Source: Luminiphilus syltensis NOR5-1B
Lineage (GTDB): Bacteria > Pseudomonadota > Gammaproteobacteria > Pseudomonadales > Halieaceae
Reading direction: 5' to 3'
DNA length: 64,000 bases
Assembly (NCBI RefSeq): GCF_000158175.1
Contig: NZ_DS999411.1
Span: 125,616 to 189,615 of the forward strand
Positions 18,353 to 28,300 of this stretch are shown one piece after another (position 1 is the stretch's first letter; every line of letters starts with the position of its first letter). Made by a program: the position numbers and the translations under genes. The notes below the pieces were generated by a model. It did not search any database and had not been told where the DNA came from. It saw nothing but the letters and a program-made list of their open reading frames with translations.

Positions 18353-20224
18353 CTACGCCGATTTCTGGAAACTCGGCGATACGGGGGGTTCGAGCCCGGT
18401 ATCTTCGAGACAGCGGGCCTTGAGCTCGTCAATGCTGCCACCGTGGTTGAACACCTCCGTGATCTCGCCCCGGGTAGCACGCAGCTCGGCGCGCAGCGCC
18501 TCGGTGGCTGCAGTGTCGACCGTACCGTCGTCGGCCATGACCACACCGTAGCGACGCGCACCCTCAACCGTGACCAGGCGCCGGTTGATATCGGTACGCA
18601 CCAGCTCCGGATCGCGGTCGTAGGGATCACCCCAGCCACCGCCACCCCAGGTGTTGAAGTAGAGCACATCGCCGGCCTTGACCTTGATCCCTTCCACCTT
18701 GGACCCCAACCATTCCTCAGAACCGTCGGTGCGCACCATGCGCTTGGTGGAACGGGTGCCGGTTTCACCGCCGAGGACACCCCAGGGGTGAATCAGCCAG
18801 CGATCGTCGTGAATACCGATCTCGCCGTCGGCGAGGAACCGATACGCCACACTCAGGCCGTTACCCCCGCGGTGCAGCCCGGCACCGCCGGAATCCGGAA
18901 TGGTCTCGTAGCGCTCAATGCGCAGCGGGAAGTAGGACTCGATAAACTCGTTGGGCACATTGGTAAAGCCCGGCCACAGGCTGTGGCCATCGGGGCCGTC
19001 ACCGACCGGACGCCCGGGAATGCCGCCAAAGCCGATCTGGAACAGCTGGAACCATTCGTTGTTCTTGTCATAGCCGCTGTAGAACAGGTGCGGTGAATCC
19101 GAGAACCCGGCGGCACTCAGCATCTGCTCCGGTGCACCCATACCAATCAGCGCACCGAGAATATCGAACAGCCGGCCCAGGGCGTGGGTGCGACCCGATA
19201 GCGCCGCCGGGAACTTGGGCTTTAACAGCGTACCCTCGGGGATACGCACATCGACCAGGTCGTAGAATCCGTCATTGAACACAATCTGCGGATCGACCAC
19301 GTTGATGGTGAAGGAACCGAAGAACATCTTGAACATGTTCTCGTTGAGGAAGAAATTCACCGAGCTCTGGGCCTGCGGATCGGTGCCGTCAAAATCAAAG
19401 ATCGCCTTGGAGCCCTCGCGCCACATCTTGCAGCGCATCTTGTAGGGACCCATGCCCATGCCGTCATCACACAGATAGTCCTCGAACACCCGGGGCTCTT
19501 CCGGGATAATCATCTCAATGACGTGCTTCATGGCACTGAGGTTACGCTCCAGCATGATGCCCATGGTTGAGGTCAGGGTGTCGTCATCAAAGCGCTCGGC
19601 GAGCTCCACTACCCGGCGCGATGCGGTGTTGCACGCGGCGACCAGAGCATTGAGGTCAAAGCGGTTCCACTGGGGGGTGCGCACGTTGTGCAGGATCAGC
19701 TCCAGCAAGTCTTCCTGCAGCACGCCCTTCTTGTACAGCTTGGTCGGCGGGATGCGAATGCCTTCCTGGTAGATCGTGGTCGCCTCAATCGGAATCGAGC
19801 CAGGCACCATGCCGCCGTTATCGGACATGTGACCGAACATCGCCGACCAGGCGATGTGCCGACCGTTGCGGAAGATGGGCACCAGCACGACCCAATCGGG
19901 CAGGTGCGACACCGCACCGTTACACATGTACGGATCGTTGGTGATAATAATGTCGCCTTCTTCGATATCCGCGTCATAGGCGCTCAGGAACGGACCGATG
20001 AAGGAGCCAAACTGCCCCACCACCATCTTGCCGTCCTTGTTCGCAATCATCGGGAAGCAGTCACCCTGCTCCCGAATACCCGGTGACATCGCTGTGCGGA
20101 ACAGTACCGCATCCATTTCCTCACGCGCGTTGCGCAGCGCGTTCTCAATGAGGTCAACGGTAATACCGTCCACATCAATCGTGTTGAGGGGCTCGTGGTT
20201 CGTTTCAATAATTCGCGCGCTCAT
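18353..20224 (-). CDS. Hydantoinase B/oxoprolinase family subunit
   Basis: A 623-residue HyuB-type protein, the partner of the HyuA subunit encoded immediately upstream. The family includes ATP-dependent N-methylhydantoinase, 5-oxoprolinase C-terminal half and the large subunits of acetone/acetophenone carboxylases. Recognisable segments are ITVDLIENALRNAREEMD, RTAMSPGIREQGDCF, GDIIITNDPYMCNGAVSHLPD, and GGAGLHRGGNGLSVAYRF near the C-terminus. Start ATG 20224 is preferred over the adjacent ATG 20227 because AGGAG sits 6 bases ahead. No carboxylase gamma subunit gene is present, so reaction type (lactam hydrolysis or carboxylation) remains open. Confidence 0.88.
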   Translation of the reverse strand: MSARIIETNHEPLNTIDVDGITVDLIENALRNAREEMDAVLFRTAMSPGIREQGDCFPMIANKDGKMVVGQFGSFIGPFLSAYDADIEEGDIIITNDPYMCNGAVSHLPDWVVLVPIFRNGRHIAWSAMFGHMSDNGGMVPGSIPIEATTIYQEGIRIPPTKLYKKGVLQEDLLELILHNVRTPQWNRFDLNALVAACNTASRRVVELAERFDDDTLTSTMGIMLERNLSAMKHVIEMIIPEEPRVFEDYLCDDGMGMGPYKMRCKMWREGSKAIFDFDGTDPQAQSSVNFFLNENMFKMFFGSFTINVVDPQIVFNDGFYDLVDVRIPEGTLLKPKFPAALSGRTHALGRLFDILGALIGMGAPEQMLSAAGFSDSPHLFYSGYDKNNEWFQLFQIGFGGIPGRPVGDGPDGHSLWPGFTNVPNEFIESYFPLRIERYETIPDSGGAGLHRGGNGLSVAYRFLADGEIGIHDDRWLIHPWGVLGGETGTRSTKRMVRTDGSEEWLGSKVEGIKVKAGDVLYFNTWGGGGWGDPYDRDPELVRTDINRRLVTVEGARRYGVVMADDGTVDTAATEALRAELRATRGEITEVFNHGGSIDELKARCLEDTGLEPPVSPSFQKSA

Positions 20225-20234
20225 CATTAACTCC

Positions 20235-22292
20235 TCAAACCGGTTCTATGAGCAGATTGCCCACTTTATCGACCCTGCCCGCGTAGCCCGGCAGGATGAC
20301 GGTGGTTGAATCCATCTCACTGACAATCGATGGGCCGGGCACGACGTGGCCCGCACCGAGTCGGCCGCGATCGTAGATCTTCGCGTCGTACCACTCGCCC
20401 TCGGCGTAAAATCGGGTGTCGTGGATCTTGGCATCGGCGATGTCACCCTGCGCCTCGGCAATCGTGACATCGGCTTCGAGGCTGCTGCGGGCGGAGACCA
20501 CCGCGCGGATCATCAGAATCTCGTGACCGTCGCCGAGCTTGAACGTAAACAGCTGCTCGTGCTCGTCATCGAACTGGTCGGTAATCAACGCCAGGCCTTT
20601 CTCGTGCAGCTCTTCGGCGGTGAACTCCACCGTGATCTGGAACGCCTGACCCTGATAGCGCAGATCCGCCTGGTACGTTGTTTCCAGACGCTCAGGATCA
20701 ATGCCATCCGCCATCAAGGATTCGCTGGCGCGTGCCTTGAGTTCCTTGAGGTCCGCTTCGAGCTGATCGGTACTGATGGCTTCGGCCATCGTGATGTAGG
20801 TACGGGTCGCTTCATCCTGTACCCGGGTCGTGGCATCACCGTAGGCACACAGTACGCCGGGGCCCGGCGGTACAATCACCGGCCAGGCGCCACTGAGCCT
20901 GCCCAGGGCGTTGGCGTGCAGGGGACCGGCTCCGCCGAATCCGACCAGGGCGAAGTCGCGAGGGTCATAGCCCTGCTCCACCGACACCAGGCGCAGCGCA
21001 CCGAACATCGCCTCGTTGGCGATCTTTACAATACCTTCAGCAGCCTCCATGACTGAGATACCCATGGCGTCCGCCACTTTCTGCACGGCCTTCTCGGAGG
21101 CATCGCGGTTGATCTCCATCGCGCCGCCGAGCTGTACGTCGGAGGGCAGGTAACCCAGTACCACGTTAGCGTCACACACCGTCGGCTCTTCACCGCCCTT
21201 CATGTAACAGGCAGGACCGGGGACGGCGCCTGCGGATTCAGGACCTACGCGCAGCGCTTTGGTCAGTTCGGGAACAAAGGCAATCGAGCCGCCGCCCGCA
21301 CCTACGGTGCGCACGTCTACCGATGGCGCACGCACGCGCACATCACCGACAAAGGTCTCACGCCGGACTCGAGCCCGCGCGTTCTGGATCAGTGCCACGT
21401 CGGTCGAAGTGCCACCCATATCAAAAGTCAGAATATTTCTGAACCCGGCCTGCTCGCAGAAGAACAGCGCGCCAGTCACGCCACCGGCGGGGCCTGACAT
21501 CAACAGGTTAACCGGTGAGTCCGCTGCGGCACGGCTGGACGCCAGACCGCCATCGGAACGCAGAATCGACAGATGCGTGTCCTTGCCCAGGCGCTCTTCC
21601 AGGGCGTTCTGCAGGTTATCCACATAAATCTGCACTTCCGGACGCACGTAGGAGTTCACCACCGTGGTCTCGGTACGCTCGTATTCCTGCATCTCGGGGA
21701 CGACTTCGCTGGAGATCGAAATCGGTACGTCGTCAAAAATCTCGAGGGCGATATCACGGGCGCGGGCTTCGTGCTCGCCGTTCATGTACGCATTGATAAA
21801 GCAGATGGTCAGCGCCTGGATGCCGCCCTTGGCGCGCAGTTCCTTCAGATCACGACGCAGGGCATCTTCGTCAAGCGGAGTCACCACCGAGCCGTCGGCC
21901 GCAAGGCGCTCGGTTGCGCCAATGGTCAGCTCCAGCGGCGCCAGCAGCGGCTTCTTGACATAGCTCACCCAGCCACCCAAACCACCCGGGCAGAACGAGC
22001 GCGCTACCTGCAGCGTATCCTCGTAACCCGCCGTGGTAATCAGACCCACCGTCGCACCGCGACCCGTCAACACCGCATTGGTTGCAACGGTCGTGCCGTG
22101 CATGACCAGCTTGATGTCACTGGGGGTAATACCCGTCTGCTCGCAGACACGAGCCACACCGTTGAGAACACCTATCGACTGGTCCTCGGGTGTTGACGGC
22201 ACCTTGGCGGTAAACGTCTCGCCGCTTTGTTCGTTCAACAACAAAAAGTCGGTAAACGTACCGCCGACGTCCACACCCAATCGATAACTCAT
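20235..22292 (-). CDS. Hydantoinase A/oxoprolinase family subunit (ATPase)
   Basis: A 685-residue HyuA-type protein with the actin/hexokinase-like phosphate motif GVDVGGTFTDF at residues 5-15, VMHGTTVATNAVL, a second motif FDMGGTSTDVALI and GFGGAGPLHANALG. These subunits bind ATP and phosphorylate the substrate or bicarbonate so the B subunit can act. ATG 22292 has AGGAGACAGGAA directly upstream and begins exactly at the family start; the frame upstream to 22370 overlaps the lyase gene and is not homologous. The stop is 10 bases from the HyuB start, so the two are surely co-translated. Confidence 0.9.
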   Translation of the reverse strand: MSYRLGVDVGGTFTDFLLLNEQSGETFTAKVPSTPEDQSIGVLNGVARVCEQTGITPSDIKLVMHGTTVATNAVLTGRGATVGLITTAGYEDTLQVARSFCPGGLGGWVSYVKKPLLAPLELTIGATERLAADGSVVTPLDEDALRRDLKELRAKGGIQALTICFINAYMNGEHEARARDIALEIFDDVPISISSEVVPEMQEYERTETTVVNSYVRPEVQIYVDNLQNALEERLGKDTHLSILRSDGGLASSRAAADSPVNLLMSGPAGGVTGALFFCEQAGFRNILTFDMGGTSTDVALIQNARARVRRETFVGDVRVRAPSVDVRTVGAGGGSIAFVPELTKALRVGPESAGAVPGPACYMKGGEEPTVCDANVVLGYLPSDVQLGGAMEINRDASEKAVQKVADAMGISVMEAAEGIVKIANEAMFGALRLVSVEQGYDPRDFALVGFGGAGPLHANALGRLSGAWPVIVPPGPGVLCAYGDATTRVQDEATRTYITMAEAISTDQLEADLKELKARASESLMADGIDPERLETTYQADLRYQGQAFQITVEFTAEELHEKGLALITDQFDDEHEQLFTFKLGDGHEILMIRAVVSARSSLEADVTIAEAQGDIADAKIHDTRFYAEGEWYDAKIYDRGRLGAGHVVPGPSIVSEMDSTTVILPGYAGRVDKVGNLLIEPV

Positions 22293-22305
22293 TTCCTGTC
22301 TCCTG

Positions 22306-23226
22306 CTAGGCCGCGTGGTCGCGACTGATTTTCTGCCAATTGTTGTTGAGCCAATAATGAGATCGACCACCCTGTGGCGACTCCATCAGCTCACTGAGTA
22401 CCTTCACCGACTCCAGCAAGGCGGGGATATCCACACCGGTATCGAGACCCATTTGCTCGCACATGGAAACCACGTCTTCAGTGGCCACATTGCCCTTCGC
22501 TCCCGGGGCAAAGGGGCAGCCGCCGAGTCCACCGGCGGAGCTGTCGAACTGGCGGATACCGCTCTCGATCCCCGCATAAACATTTGCCAGCGCCATGGCG
22601 CGGGTATCGTGAAAATGGCAACCCAGAACATCCGTGCCAAACTGCGCCACACATTCATTCATCAGACTGCGTACCGACGCCGGATCCGCGGCACCGATGG
22701 TATCGGCGATCACGAGCCGCGCCGGTTCATTGCGCATCAACTGGGCTGCCTGCTCCAGCACCGTTGCCGGTGATACCTTGCCCTCGTAGGGGCATTCAAA
22801 AGCGACCGCGAGATAGACATGGATGGCAACGCCATCCTCGCGGGCGCGAACCAAAATATCCTCCGCCATGGTGAAGGTCTCGGCGAGACTTTTGCGGATG
22901 TTGTTCTGGTTCATCTGCTCGGTAGCAGAAATAGCAATCGCATGGGTTCGTATACCGGCCTTGAGGGCCAGCTCATACCCCTTCATGTTGGGCACCAGCG
23001 CTGAGTACTCGGCGGCCGTCTCTGGAAGCGCTGCAGCGATCTGATCGGTCCCGGCCATCTGCGGCACCGCCTTGGGTGAAACAAAGCTCCCGATTTCGAT
23101 CTCGGGGACACCGGTCTTGACCAACGACGCAATCAGCCGCTGCCGCTGCTCAACGCTCAGGTGCTTGGGCTGCGCCTGAAGCCCGTCTCTGGCCGACACT
23201 TCCTTGATAATAATCCGCTCAGTCAT
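22306..23226 (-). CDS. HMG-CoA lyase family enzyme
   Basis: A 306-residue TIM-barrel lyase of the HMGL-like/DRE metallolyase group, which cleaves 3-hydroxyacyl-CoA compounds by a retro-aldol/Claisen reaction, for example HMG-CoA to acetyl-CoA and acetoacetate. Key elements: KEVSARDGLQ (catalytic Arg-Asp near residues 12-13), GSFVSPKAVPQMAG, the metal HxH in GCHFHDTRAMALAN, and GGLGGCPFAPGAKGNVATED, which includes the catalytic Cys loop. GGGAGGAATGT precedes ATG 23226. It is first in the minus-strand operon before hyuA and hyuB. Alternative substrates such as citramalyl-CoA are possible. Confidence 0.88.
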   Translation of the reverse strand: MTERIIIKEVSARDGLQAQPKHLSVEQRQRLIASLVKTGVPEIEIGSFVSPKAVPQMAGTDQIAAALPETAAEYSALVPNMKGYELALKAGIRTHAIAISATEQMNQNNIRKSLAETFTMAEDILVRAREDGVAIHVYLAVAFECPYEGKVSPATVLEQAAQLMRNEPARLVIADTIGAADPASVRSLMNECVAQFGTDVLGCHFHDTRAMALANVYAGIESGIRQFDSSAGGLGGCPFAPGAKGNVATEDVVSMCEQMGLDTGVDIPALLESVKVLSELMESPQGGRSHYWLNNNWQKISRDHAA

Positions 23227-23332
23227 ACATTCCTCCCGGGGCCCTAAAGGGACACTACGCCGGATTGCTTGGCAAAAAACGAGCCATAGTGTACCCGATG
23301 AACTATTGAAAAATTCATGATTGAAGTCGTGT

Positions 23333-23734
23333 TTAAGCGCGGGAATTGGCCAGCTGAATGCGTCCACCGGCGATTTTTTCGGGCTCGAGATCGATAATTC
23401 GCCAATCGGAGACGCCCGCGCGTGGCGCCTCAGAGGTCAGCGCGCCGCCACCGCTGACCACCTGCTTCATGGACTCCTCGATGTCATCGGTCGTCAACGA
23501 TAACAGGAACAGCCCCTCGCCCTGCTCGGCCAAAACCCGCGCAGGCTCGCCTTCGGCGGTGGGCATTACCAGCACCAGATAGGATTCACCGATTCGGAAA
23601 CGCGCCGTTTCAACGCCTCTTCCCGGAAGGCGTTCGTATTCGGGCTCTGGCAGTCCAAGCTGTGCCCGATACCGCGCAACCGCGTCATCCAGGTCGCGGA
23701 CCAGCAGGTTAATGTGGTGTATGCCCTTAATCAT
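23333..23734 (-). CDS. VOC/glyoxalase-superfamily protein
   Basis: A 133-residue vicinal-oxygen-chelate protein with paired beta-alpha-beta-beta-beta modules: IKGIHHINLLVRDLDDAVARY at the start (His metal ligand) and ARFRIGESYLVLVMP followed by LFLLSLTTDDIEESMKQV. The family includes methylmalonyl-CoA epimerase, glyoxalase I and extradiol dioxygenases. The short single-domain form resembles the epimerase group, but this is not decisive. It lies ~100 bases upstream of the lyase gene on the same strand and could be the first gene of that operon, perhaps an epimerase or isomerase of the same pathway. Confidence 0.8.
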   Translation of the reverse strand: MIKGIHHINLLVRDLDDAVARYRAQLGLPEPEYERLPGRGVETARFRIGESYLVLVMPTAEGEPARVLAEQGEGLFLLSLTTDDIEESMKQVVSGGGALTSEAPRAGVSDWRIIDLEPEKIAGGRIQLANSRA

Positions 23735-23880
23735 TGAAGTGCCTTGAGTCCGGCAACAGTCGTATGGGAGACCGTCGGTTTTTCCATTTGAAAAGCGATT
23801 CGTGGCGACCGCGCTTACGTAGTATTCATCGCTTGATATGCCTACTATCGACCTTTGGATTCGAAGAGGGGTCGCATTTT

Positions 23881-24492
23881 ATGAGAACGCTGGAGCGAAG
23901 TGATCAGGGATTGGGTGCCAAACCGGCGCTGGTGGTGATCGACGTGGTGAATGGCTTTACCGATGAACAATGCCCCCTGGGCGCGAAGGCGGATACGGTC
24001 GTCGACGCCAATGTGGCATTGATGAACGCCTTCCACGATGCCAACTTGCCGGTCTTTCTCACCACCGTTATTTACCGAAGTCCCGACCAGGCACAGGTCT
24101 TCAGGGCGCGACTACCCGCTCTGGAGTGCCTGACTCCCGACTCGCATTGGGTTGAATACGATCCTCGATTACCGATTGCCGAAACCGACATCTCGATAGA
24201 AAAAGTGCACGCCAGCGGATTCCATGGCACCGATCTGGATAAGCAGCTGCGCGCCCGGGGCGTCGACTCACTGGTGGTCACAGGACTGACGACCAGTGGC
24301 TGTGTTCGCGCCACCGTCGTCGACGGGCTGCAAAACAATTATCGCGTTGTTGTCCCCGAGGAGGCGGTGGGCGACCGGAATCCTGACGCCCATGCGGCTA
24401 ATCTCTACGACATGAATGCGAAATACGCCGACGTGCTATCCCTGTCAAAAACGCTGGAAGCGCTGGCTGCGCTGCGGCAATCGGCCGCCTGA
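23881..24492 (+). CDS. Isochorismatase-fold cysteine hydrolase (amidohydrolase)
   Basis: A 203-residue member of the isochorismatase/nicotinamidase/N-carbamoylsarcosine amidohydrolase superfamily. The triad is visible: Asp in LVVIDVVNGF, Lys in IEKVHASGF, Cys in GLTTSGCVRATVVDG, with the preceding cis-peptide position. These enzymes hydrolyse C-N bonds of small amides, carbamoyl compounds or maleamate. The LTTSGCVRATV wording is close to the carbamoylsarcosine amidase branch. The start is ATG 23881 with GAGGGG upstream; the longer open frame from 23734 lacks similarity. Divergent from the VOC gene (146-base gap), so a shared regulatory region is likely. Confidence 0.87.
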   Translation: MRTLERSDQGLGAKPALVVIDVVNGFTDEQCPLGAKADTVVDANVALMNAFHDANLPVFLTTVIYRSPDQAQVFRARLPALECLTPDSHWVEYDPRLPIAETDISIEKVHASGFHGTDLDKQLRARGVDSLVVTGLTTSGCVRATVVDGLQNNYRVVVPEEAVGDRNPDAHAANLYDMNAKYADVLSLSKTLEALAALRQSAA

Positions 24493-24493
24493 G

Positions 24494-24509
24494 CCACTGC
24501 CCGCAGTGG
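24494..24509. terminator. Hairpin between convergent genes
   Basis: CCACTG-cccg-CAGTGG is a perfect 6-bp stem in the 46-base gap between the amidohydrolase gene (plus) and the DUF1244 gene (minus). No T tract follows on either strand, so termination activity is doubtful. Confidence 0.3.
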
Positions 24510-24538
24510 ACCGGGCTGGAGCTCCCGCGCCGGAACAG

Positions 24539-24823
24539 TCAGTGCTTCGATTGCTCGAAAGCCGCTTGTTGCTCCGGCGTCGCCTCGGTCTGGTATTTGG
24601 CCTTCCATTCCTCGTAAGGCATTCCATAAACCCGTTCTCGGGCGTCGTCGTAAGTCACCGACTGGCCGTGCTCTTCGGCAGCGGCCACATACCATTTAGA
24701 CAGGCAGTTGCGGCAGAATCCGGCCAGATTCATTAGGTCGATATTCTGTACGTCCTTTCGACTGTCCAAATGGTCGAGCAAACGCCGAAAAACCTGTGCT
24801 TCGATAGCCTGTTGATCACTCAT
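24539..24823 (-). CDS. DUF1244 family protein
   Basis: A 94-residue protein with the DUF1244 core: VFRRLLDHLDSRKDVQNID, LMNLAGFCRNCLSKWY, and a C-terminal VYGMPYEEWKAKYQ segment. The conserved FCRNCL (two Cys) may bind metal or be redox active. The family is common in proteobacteria and has no established function. It is last in the rpsB-to-dnaE gene run and overlaps the upstream NUDIX lipoprotein gene by 8 bases, suggesting translational coupling. Confidence 0.88.
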   Translation of the reverse strand: MSDQQAIEAQVFRRLLDHLDSRKDVQNIDLMNLAGFCRNCLSKWYVAAAEEHGQSVTYDDARERVYGMPYEEWKAKYQTEATPEQQAAFEQSKH

Positions 24824-25304
24824 TGTCGATCTCCTCTGTACGGTCTGGATAGCGCTCGGCTATCAATTGTTCAATGATCTTCTCCTGCCCCGGAAAACGC
24901 CAGGCCAGATCACTGAATTGATGCGGCGAATACCAGCCCGCACTGTCTATTTCCTGCGCACGCAGCACCTTCGGTGTTGCATTTTGCTCATCGATGGGAT
25001 CGCACCAGTACAGGTGAAAGCCATTATCGAAGCGCTGGCTCAGTTCGCCCGCGACGACCTCGATACCGGCCTCCTCCCAGGTTTCGCGCTCAGCACCACA
25101 CTGGGCCGACTCACCGGGATCGACGCTCCCCCCCGGAGGACCAAAACCCACATTCTTACTTGAGATCAATAGCACACCCTGCTCGGCGACCACGAGGCAT
25201 CCGGCACTGGGCGCCGCGTTGGCTTTTCCCGAAAAGTGGCAGGGCGGCATTGATGTACAACCCACCATTAACAGGGCCAGCAGCACCAAAAGGCTAGTTC
25301 TCAT
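24816..25304 (-). CDS. NUDIX hydrolase with lipoprotein signal peptide
   Basis: This 162-residue protein has a complete Nudix box at residues 59-81 (GSVDPGESAQCGAERETWEE, ending AGI; G-x5-E-x7-RE-x2-EE-x-G), so it should bind Mg2+ and cleave a nucleoside-diphosphate-linked compound. The N-terminus MRTSLLVLLALLMVGC is a clear lipoprotein signal with lipobox MVGC (Cys16), which would place the enzyme outside the cytoplasm. That is unusual for a family acting mostly on cytoplasmic nucleotides. The start overlaps the 3' end of dnaE by 11 bases. A shorter cytoplasmic form would need a non-ATG start, and none with a good ribosome site was noted. Confidence 0.85.
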   Translation of the reverse strand: MRTSLLVLLALLMVGCTSMPPCHFSGKANAAPSAGCLVVAEQGVLLISSKNVGFGPPGGSVDPGESAQCGAERETWEEAGIEVVAGELSQRFDNGFHLYWCDPIDEQNATPKVLRAQEIDSAGWYSPHQFSDLAWRFPGQEKIIEQLIAERYPDRTEEIDNE

Positions 25305-28300
25305 AGAGTAATTCTACATTGTCGTTACCCAGCGTTCCCCGCAAATCATCGAGTAATGAATCGGTGGGAGTGACCTGCCATTGAGAACCGAGTCGAATTC
25401 GGGCCTGCCCCAGGGGTTGCTGATAGTCGATGCAAATCGGACACTCACCGCCTCTGTATTTGAGCAGTAGCTCTCTCAGCGACTGACGCAAACCGCTGTC
25501 GAGCTGCGCCCGATCCATTCGAACCAGCATGGCAGTGATACGCCCCTCTCGGGCCTGCTCCAACGATCGAACCGATTTCACGCGCAAATTGAGACCACCA
25601 CTGAACTCATCGGTCTGCAGGCGCCCCTCCAGCAGGACAATTCGATCCTTCTCAAGCAATTCGCGATTTTCGCTGTAAATATCGGCAAAAACGGTGGCTT
25701 CGATCTGCCCTGATCCATCGTCGATCCCCAGTACAGCCAAAACCCCCCGCTGGGTGCGGATCGTACGCACCGAAACAATAAGCCCTGCCACCGTGGCGCT
25801 GTTATCCGCCTGTAAATCACGAATACGGCGACTGGCAAATTTTCGCACCTCGGCCTCGTATTCCTCCATAGGGTGCCCGCTTAGAAAGCTGCCAATACTT
25901 TCTTTTTCACCGTTCAGTAGTCGTTTGGATGACCACGGACGGGCATTGCGATGGTGCTCGTAGGGATCGTGTCGATGGCCTGCAGCGAGTACATCGCCGA
26001 ACAAATCACCCATACCCGCCGCGGTATTATTCGCCGCCTGCTCGGCCGCTCGCAGGGCGTCCTCGACCGCAGACATCATTATCCAGCGCTCGACCCCTAA
26101 CCCATCGAGTGCGCCACTGTTAATCAGCGCTTCGATGGCGCGTCGATTGACTTTGCGTGGGTCAGTGCGGTCGCAAAATTCAAACAGGTCAACAAAGGGG
26201 CCCGCGTTACGCGCCGCAAGAATGCTCTCTACGGGGCCCTCGCCCAGCCCCTTGATGGCACCGAGACCGTAAATGATTTCTCCGCGGTCGTTGACGGAAA
26301 AAGCGTACTCACCTTCATTCGCATCGGGGGGGCGAACGGTAATGCCCAACTGCTTACATTCGTCCCGGAGCGTAATCAGCTTGTCTGTATTATCAAGCTC
26401 GGAACTCATAACCGCTGCCATGAATTCCGCGGGATAATGGGCTTTGAGCCAGGCGGTTTGATAGGACACCAACGCATATGCCGCTGAGTGGGACTTGTTG
26501 AATCCATAGCCCGCAAACTTTTCTACCAGATCAAAGATGCGTGTCGCCAGATCAGGGTCAATACCCTTTCGGCTGGCTCCCTCGGCGAAGACCGATCGCT
26601 GCTTCGCCATCTCCTCGAGCTTTTTCTTACCCATCGCGCGTCGAAGCAGGTCAGCGCCGCCCAGCGTATACCCGGCCAGCTCCTGGGCGATCTGCATGAC
26701 CTGTTCCTGATACAGAATAATGCCGTACGTGGGTTCCAGTATCGGCTGCAACACCGGGTGCTGGTATTGCGCGTCAGGGTAAGACACCTGTTCGCGCCCG
26801 TGCTTGCGATCAATAAAATTATCGACCATGCCCGATTGCAGGGGCCCCGGACGAAACAGCGCCACCAGCGCAATGATGTCTTCGAAACAATCGGGTTTCA
26901 GGCGCTTGATCAGCTCCTTCATACCGCGACTTTCCAATTGAAATACCGCGGTGGTTTCAGCCTGTTGCAGGACCTTGAAAACCGCGGGGTCATCTAGTGG
27001 CAGGGTCGAAATATCAAGCTTGGCTTCACCCTCGCGCGCCCGCCGCTCATCGATCATGCGGACGGCCCAGTCGATGATGGTCAGCGTCCGCAGGCCGAGG
27101 AAGTCAAACTTCACCAGGCCCGCCTCTTCGACGTCATTCTTGTCGTATTGGGTAACGACTCCGCCGCCCTCCTCATCGCAGTACAGCGGAGAGAAGTCGG
27201 TCAACCGCGATGGGGCGATGACTACACCACCGGCGTGCTTACCGACGTTGCGGGTCGCCCCCTCGAGTTGCACGGCCATGTCCCAGATTTCCTGGGCGGC
27301 GCTATCCTCACGAAGCAGATCCTTTATGGCATCTTCCTGCCGCAACGCCTTTTCCAGCGTCATGCCCACCTCAAAGGGGATGAGCTTGGACATCTTGTCA
27401 GCGAGACCAAAAGGCTTATCCTGCACGCGAGCCACGTCTCGAACGACCGCCTTGGCGGCCATGGTGCCAAATGTGATGATCTGGGAAACCGCTTCGCGAC
27501 CGTACATATCCGCGACGTAATCGATCACCTCATCCCGGCGGTCCATGCAGAAATCAACATCGAAGTCGGGCATGGATACCCGCTGCGGGTTCAGAAAGCG
27601 CTCAAACAGTAAATCATAGGTCAGTGGATCAAGATCGGTAATCTCCAGTGCATAGGCCACCAGCGACCCGGCGCCCGATCCTCGACCCGGGCCCACGGGA
27701 ATCCCCTGCTGCTTGGCCCAACGAATAAAATCCATCACCACCAGGAAATAACCGGGGAAACCCATCTCATTGATGATCTTGAGCTCAAAATCGAGCCGCT
27801 CCTGATAGGGTGCCGGATCCGGGTTGCCCAGGGCGCGAAGCCGTACCGCCAGACCTTCGTTAGCGAGGTGGGCGAGAAAACTCTCGGTGGAGTGTTCTTC
27901 CGGAACCGGGAAATTGGGTAGAAACGGCTCTCCCAGGCGGATACTCACCGAGCAACGGCGTGCAATCTCTACCGTATTCTCAATGGCTTCCGGAATATCA
28001 GAGAACAGCGCCGCCATTTCCTCGGCGCTGCGTAAAAACTGCTTTTCGGAGTAGTCACGAGGACGCCGGGGATCGTCGAGAGTTCGCCCCTCGCCAATGC
28101 ACACCCGCGCTTCATGGGCCTCGAACTCAGAAGGCGTCAGGAAGCGAACGTCGTTGGTTGCCACCACGGGGCAGTCCAGCTCGGCGGCGAGCGCTACCGC
28201 CGCATGGATATAATCCTCCTCTCCAGGTCTTCCCGTACGCTGCAGTTCGATATAGAACCGATCAGGAAAGTCGCGCTGATAATCGATCAGCGCCTGCCGG

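Noticed and set aside
20346..21056. Plus-strand open frame of 236 codons inside the HyuA gene
   Set aside because: Antisense shadow of a conserved gene with no motif of its own.
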